From positions 2,467,154-2,531,153 of the forward strand of contig NZ_SOCE01000001.1 of NCBI RefSeq assembly GCF_004365175.1: 64,000 nt of DNA. Direction: 5' to 3'. The position numbers were made by a program, and so were the translations under genes. Positions 60,901 to 64,000 of the stretch are shown in pieces. The notes below the pieces were generated by a model, which saw only the letters and a list, made by a program, of their open reading frames with translations, made no database searches and had not been told where the DNA came from. This DNA is from Kribbella voronezhensis. Its GTDB lineage: Bacteria > Actinomycetota > Actinomycetes > Propionibacteriales > Kribbellaceae. How positions within the stretch are numbered: position 1 is the stretch's first letter; every line of letters begins with the position of its first letter.

Positions 60901-61695
60901 TCAGAGGTTGTCCTGGTCGTGCCAGTCGGACTGCCAGCGCTCGTCCACGGCAGCGTCGGCGCGCTGGTAGCGGATGTCGGTCGAGAGTCTCGCCGTCTCG
61001 GACACGTTGTCGAGGGCCGCGTGGATCGTGTGCGCCGTGTGGACGACGACGTCGCCCGCCTCGTAGTCGGCGACCAGCCAGCGCGCGTCGTACTCCTCTG
61101 CCAGCCGCGGCAGATCGGCCGTGATGGACGCGGCCGGCCGCTTCAACTGCCCCAGAACCTCGTCACGCAGTACTCGGTGGTGGCTGCCTTCGAGGTAGGT
61201 GAGCCCGCCGAGCGTCACCGGGCAGTCGCCGAGCGGGATCCATGCGGACAGCACCTGATCGGTCCCTTCGCGCAGGTAGACCAGGTCGTAGTGCGCCTGC
61301 GTCGCCGTACCGATGCCGTTCTCCCCCGGCAGTGTCCGCCGGATGATCTTGCGTTTGTGCAGGAACGTCTCGCCACCCAGGAACCACTCGAACCATCCGC
61401 GCAACGCCGGCTGCGAGCAGAAAGCGGCGTACTCCGCCCCCGGCACGATCTCCCCGAACAACACCTTCCGGAACCCGGCCCGGTCTTCGCCCACGGCGTC
61501 GATCTTCGAGAAGTAGTACCGCCGAAACGCCTCCACGTCGGCCACAGGCAGCAACCCGCGCAGATACAGATACCCGTCCCGAGCCAGTCGCGCCCGCAAC
61601 GCCTCCCGATCCCTCACCTCTGCCTCCGGTACTACGGCCAGCCGGCCGAAGCGGTGAGCGGATTCATCGAGGCGGTACCCGTTGGAAGTCGGCAT
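60901..61695 (-). CDS. Phytanoyl-CoA dioxygenase (PhyH) family protein
   Basis: A 264-residue Fe(II)/2-oxoglutarate oxygenase. Iron ligands: HYDLVYLREG (HxD) and distal His in VVVHTAHTIHAAL; the 2-oxoglutarate Arg lies in ARLSTDIRYQ. GLLPVADVEAFRRYYF starts the jelly roll. Substrate unknown. ATG 61695. It is divergent from an AraC regulator 72 bases away that probably controls it. Confidence 0.88.
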   Translation of the reverse strand: MPTSNGYRLDESAHRFGRLAVVPEAEVRDREALRARLARDGYLYLRGLLPVADVEAFRRYYFSKIDAVGEDRAGFRKVLFGEIVPGAEYAAFCSQPALRGWFEWFLGGETFLHKRKIIRRTLPGENGIGTATQAHYDLVYLREGTDQVLSAWIPLGDCPVTLGGLTYLEGSHHRVLRDEVLGQLKRPAASITADLPRLAEEYDARWLVADYEAGDVVVHTAHTIHAALDNVSETARLSTDIRYQRADAAVDERWQSDWHDQDNL

Positions 61696-61750
61696 ACCCC
61701 CGATCTCACCAGCCCGCGCCCCCACCGTGAATGGACTCCGGCAAAGACTT

Positions 61751-61826
61751 CTTGGACTCTTGTCACCATGGCCGACTGGTCGATTTACCTCACCCCCAGC
61801 CCAATCCATCGCCAACTTGGACTCTT
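61751..61826 (+). promoter_or_regulatory. Direct repeat CTTGGACTCTT flanking the AraC start codon
   Basis: CTTGGACTCTT occurs at 61751-61761 (upstream of the ATG at 61768) and at 61816-61826 (inside the gene), 65 bases apart. Two exact 11-base copies around an AraC gene start could be binding half-sites for autoregulation and for the divergent PhyH gene. Confidence 0.35.
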
Positions 61827-62568
61827 CTGCTTAGGTGCAGGCGAGCAGCGCACCGCCGCGGCGAACGAACGCGCACTCGGCTGCCACGCCGTCGTCCTGC
61901 TCCGCCACGGCACCGGCCACCTCCTCCACGGCCCCGACCGCACGCTCCACGAGGTCGCCGCCCCCGCGCTCCTCTGGCTCTTCCCCGGCGTCCTGCACGG
62001 CTACCGCCCCGCCACCCAGTGGGACCAGGCGTGGGCCCTCTTCGGCGGCCCCGCGACCGACGCGCTCACCGCCCTCGGCCAACTGGACCAAACTCGACCC
62101 GTACGCCGGTACGCCGACCCGCGGCCGGTCGAGCGCGCCTTCACCCGGCTGCTCCAAATCACTCGCGCACCTACCCCCGAAGTACAGGCTGTCGGTGCTC
62201 TCTTCGAGCTGATCGCCGCGGCCGCTGCTGACGAGGAGGACGGGATTGCTGGGCAGTTGAGCCGTCTCGCGCTCCAGCCCGCCGGCATGAACGCCTACGC
62301 CGCCGAACTCGGATTGTCCCTGGCCGAGTTGAGGGAAGCCGTGCGACGGACGAAGGGAACGACCCCACAGGAGGTGGTACTGACGGCCCGGCTGAACGAG
62401 GCGAAGACCTTGCTGGCCGAGTCGGACCTTCCCGTGGCGGCGGTCGCGCGGCAGGTCGGGTACGACGATCCGGCGTACTTCAGCAGGCTGTTCAAAGCTC
62501 GCGTCGGACAGTCACCACGCGAGTTCCGCCGGTTTGGTTCGGTCGGGGGCCGGAAATCGTCCTTTTGA
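61768..62568 (+). CDS. AraC family transcriptional regulator
   Basis: A 266-residue regulator with an N-terminal cupin-like sensor (VVLLRHGTGHLLHGP, LLWLFPGVLHGYRP) and a C-terminal double HTH (AAELGLSLAELREAVRRTKG, AVARQVGYDDPAYFSRLFKA). ATG 61768 (MADWSIYLTPSP). Divergent from the PhyH dioxygenase, its likely target; repeats near its start may be operators. No clear Shine-Dalgarno. Confidence 0.9.
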   Translation: MADWSIYLTPSPIHRQLGLFCLGAGEQRTAAANERALGCHAVVLLRHGTGHLLHGPDRTLHEVAAPALLWLFPGVLHGYRPATQWDQAWALFGGPATDALTALGQLDQTRPVRRYADPRPVERAFTRLLQITRAPTPEVQAVGALFELIAAAAADEEDGIAGQLSRLALQPAGMNAYAAELGLSLAELREAVRRTKGTTPQEVVLTARLNEAKTLLAESDLPVAAVARQVGYDDPAYFSRLFKARVGQSPREFRRFGSVGGRKSSF

Positions 62569-62662
62569 CCGAGGCCGGGGTAGCCGGCGGTCTGAAAGTA
62601 TCGGGGCGGAACCCTCCGCCGGGGTGACGCGGCGGGTCGCCGGTTCCCGATACGGTCGGGGT

Positions 62663-63673
62663 ATGAGCCAACCGCAGCCCATCGACCCGCGCTACGTCAG
62701 CAGGCAGCCCGTTCGCAAGAAGCGGCGCTTCGGGGTCGGCCGACTGATCGGTCTGATCGTCCTGCTGTTCGTGCTGATGCTGATCGCCGTCCCGTTGTAC
62801 GCGTGGGGCCGGATCGACAAGGTGGACGCCTTCCCAGCCGGCAAGCGCCCGACCGAGACGCCTGGTACGACGTACCTGATGGTCGGATCCGACAGCCGCG
62901 AAGGGCTCAGCGCCGCCGACAAGAAGAAGCTCGGCACCGGTAGTGCCGCAGGTCAGCGGACCGACACGATCATGGTGCTGCACGTGCCTGAGTCGGGCCC
63001 GCCGGTGCTGATCAGCATCCCGCGCGACAGCTACGTCCCGATCCCCGGGCACGGGAAGAACAAGATCAACGCGGCCTTCTCCTACGGCGGGGCGAAGCTT
63101 CTGGTGCAGACGATCGAGAATGTGACCGGGCTGCACATCGACCACTACGTCGAGATCGGCTTCGGCGGCTTCGCCTCGATCATCGACAGCGTCGGCGGCG
63201 TGAAGATGTGCTTGCCTAAGGCAATGAAAGACCAGAAGGCGCACATCAACCTGCCCAAGGGATGCCAGCAACTCGACGGCACCAAGGCGCTCGGCTACGT
63301 CCGGGCCCGGTACTCCGACCCGCTCGGCGACCTCGGCCGGGTGGCGCGGCAGCGCGAGATGATCGGCGCCGTGGCGGACAAGGCGATCGGACCGGGCACG
63401 TTCCTGAACCCGATCCGCTACTTCAAGGTCGGTACTTCGAGCGCCGACGCGCTCACCATCGACAAGGAGATGGGTCCGCTCGACCTGTTCAAGTTCGCCC
63501 GCGCGATGAAGGCGGTCGCCGGCGGTGGGGACGGCATCACGTTGACCGTGCCGATCTCCGACACCAACCTCAGTACCCCGAACGGCTCCGCCGTGAAGTG
63601 GGACACAGCCAAGGCCAAGGCCCTCTTCCAGGCCCTCAAGGAAGACAAGACCACCGGCCTGAAGAGCAGCTGA
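62663..63673 (+). CDS. LytR-CpsA-Psr (LCP) family glycopolymer ligase
   Basis: A 336-residue membrane-anchored enzyme that attaches glycopolymers (teichoic acid, arabinogalactan type) to peptidoglycan. A basic N-terminus precedes helix LIGLIVLLFVLMLIAVPLYA; the LCP core has YLMVGSDSREG, RTDTIMVLHV, LISIPRDSYVPIPGHG, KINAAFSYGG and ALGYVRARYSDPLGDLGR with conserved Asp/Arg residues. There is no LytR_C domain; one is found separately at 48143-48727. ATG 62663. Confidence 0.93.
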   Translation: MSQPQPIDPRYVSRQPVRKKRRFGVGRLIGLIVLLFVLMLIAVPLYAWGRIDKVDAFPAGKRPTETPGTTYLMVGSDSREGLSAADKKKLGTGSAAGQRTDTIMVLHVPESGPPVLISIPRDSYVPIPGHGKNKINAAFSYGGAKLLVQTIENVTGLHIDHYVEIGFGGFASIIDSVGGVKMCLPKAMKDQKAHINLPKGCQQLDGTKALGYVRARYSDPLGDLGRVARQREMIGAVADKAIGPGTFLNPIRYFKVGTSSADALTIDKEMGPLDLFKFARAMKAVAGGGDGITLTVPISDTNLSTPNGSAVKWDTAKAKALFQALKEDKTTGLKSS

Positions 63674-63692
63674 AGCCGGCCGGACCGCGGTT

Positions 63693-63754
63693 GGGTTCCC
63701 GGCCCCGAAGCAGTGATGGGGTCGGGTTCCCGGCCTCGAAAGCAGCTGATGCCG
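63693..63754. repeat. 31-bp direct repeat downstream of the LCP gene
   Basis: GGGTTCCCGGCCCCGAAGCAG at 63693 recurs as GGGTTCCCGGCCTCGAAAGC at 63724, a period of 31 bases. It lies in the 143-base gap before the DUF1990 gene. No stable hairpin was evident. Confidence 0.6.
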
Positions 63755-63816
63755 GTTGGGGGTGGCTTCGGCGGGTTACTGGCCTGGGGATGGGTCAGGG
63801 CGTTGGAGGGAAGCGG

Positions 63817-64000
63817 ATGAAGCTGGCGGATCTTGGTGGGCTCAGGTTCAACTACGACGTGGTCGGGTCGACCAGACAGGACGCGACGCCGGTCGGCTAT
63901 CACCGGCTGGAGCACCGGGAGCCGATCGGGCGCGGCGAGGAGGTGTTCCGCCGGGCCGGCGAAGCGTTGATGAGCTGGAAGATGCACAGCGCCGCCGGCG
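63817..64000 (+). CDS. DUF1990 family protein, N-terminal part (3' end outside window)
   Basis: An open frame from ATG 63817, with GGAGGG six bases upstream, runs off the window. FNYDVVGSTRQDATPVGYH, REPIGRGEEVFRRAGEAL and SWKMHSAAG match the N-terminus of DUF1990 proteins (about 170-200 residues), whose function is unknown. Confidence 0.8.
   Translation, partial: MKLADLGGLRFNYDVVGSTRQDATPVGYHRLEHREPIGRGEEVFRRAGEALMSWKMHSAAG

Overview
The window is high-GC actinobacterial chromosome with GTG/TTG starts, many 1-4 bp stop/start overlaps, TAnnnT -10 boxes and probable leaderless starts. Gene content and order (DUF6350-purN-purH, sucCD, an IcmB-type cobalamin-binding gene, an M23 peptidase, pcrA; trehalose genes next to a LytR_C gene and DUF3263) fit a soil Actinomycete of the Nocardioides/Kribbella type; that assignment is inference. 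I see no rRNA, tRNA, CRISPR array, insertion sequence, integrase or phage gene. No gene-free stretch exceeds 300 bases.

Layout. 1-2.8 kb: end of a pirin gene, an aminoglycoside-phosphotransferase-like kinase, a secreted GH18 chitinase and a GNAT acetyltransferase. 3-6.4 kb: the minus-strand run DUF6350-purN-purH. 6.6-10 kb: a secreted two-domain protein and sucCD. 10.3-15.5 kb: a GH13 alpha-glucosidase convergent with a sugar ABC transporter operon that ends in a 43-residue Arg/Asp/Glu octapeptide-repeat microprotein. 15.7-23.1 kb: icmB-like, lipase, M23 peptidase, DUF6886, an orphan LanC-like cyclase with a CCG motif, and pcrA. 23.3-29 kb: a Tat-exported protein, a ClpP pair in which the second subunit has lost the catalytic serine, a PIG-L deacetylase, an MFS pump with an AraC regulator, and a hydrolase. 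29-34.4 kb: PepC, then a PspC-domain sensor kinase and response regulator divergent from a LiaF-like PspC protein. 34.4-35.7 kb: a chloramphenicol-exporter (Cmx/CmlR-like) gene with an attenuator-type leader but a frameshifted reading frame. 35.8-42.8 kb: cold shock protein, an EgtD-like methyltransferase, a MaoC pseudogene, an MFS pump behind twin operators, an alcohol dehydrogenase, a saccharopine-dehydrogenase-like protein and a GlxA-type regulator. 42.8-45.8 kb: a SAM-I riboswitch, a threonine-synthase-like gene and a CysO/MoaD-like sulfur carrier, then an antiporter. 45.9-54.4 kb: DNA glycosylase, otsB/LytR_C/DUF3263 on one strand and amidase/Gfo-Idh/otsA/FGGY kinase on the other. 54.5-64 kb: neocarzinostatin-like secreted protein, panD, PepP, VOC protein, PepO, a small secreted peptide, HU, a PhyH dioxygenase with an AraC regulator, an LCP ligase and the start of a DUF1990 gene.

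The most interesting unit is 42811-44516. A consensus SAM-I riboswitch controls a two-gene operon: a zinc-ribbon threonine-synthase-like enzyme, and a sulfur carrier whose encoded C-terminus is Gly-Gly-Cys instead of Gly-Gly. SAM control makes little sense for threonine but good sense for methionine. I therefore propose that the enzyme may make homocysteine from O-phosphohomoserine with a protein thiocarboxylate as sulfur donor, by analogy with CysO/CysM and with HcyS. This is a hypothesis from context.

Other points worth a look are the ClpP/ClpR-like pair, the repeat microprotein, the leader of the broken exporter gene and the MaoC gene lost by a microhomology deletion.
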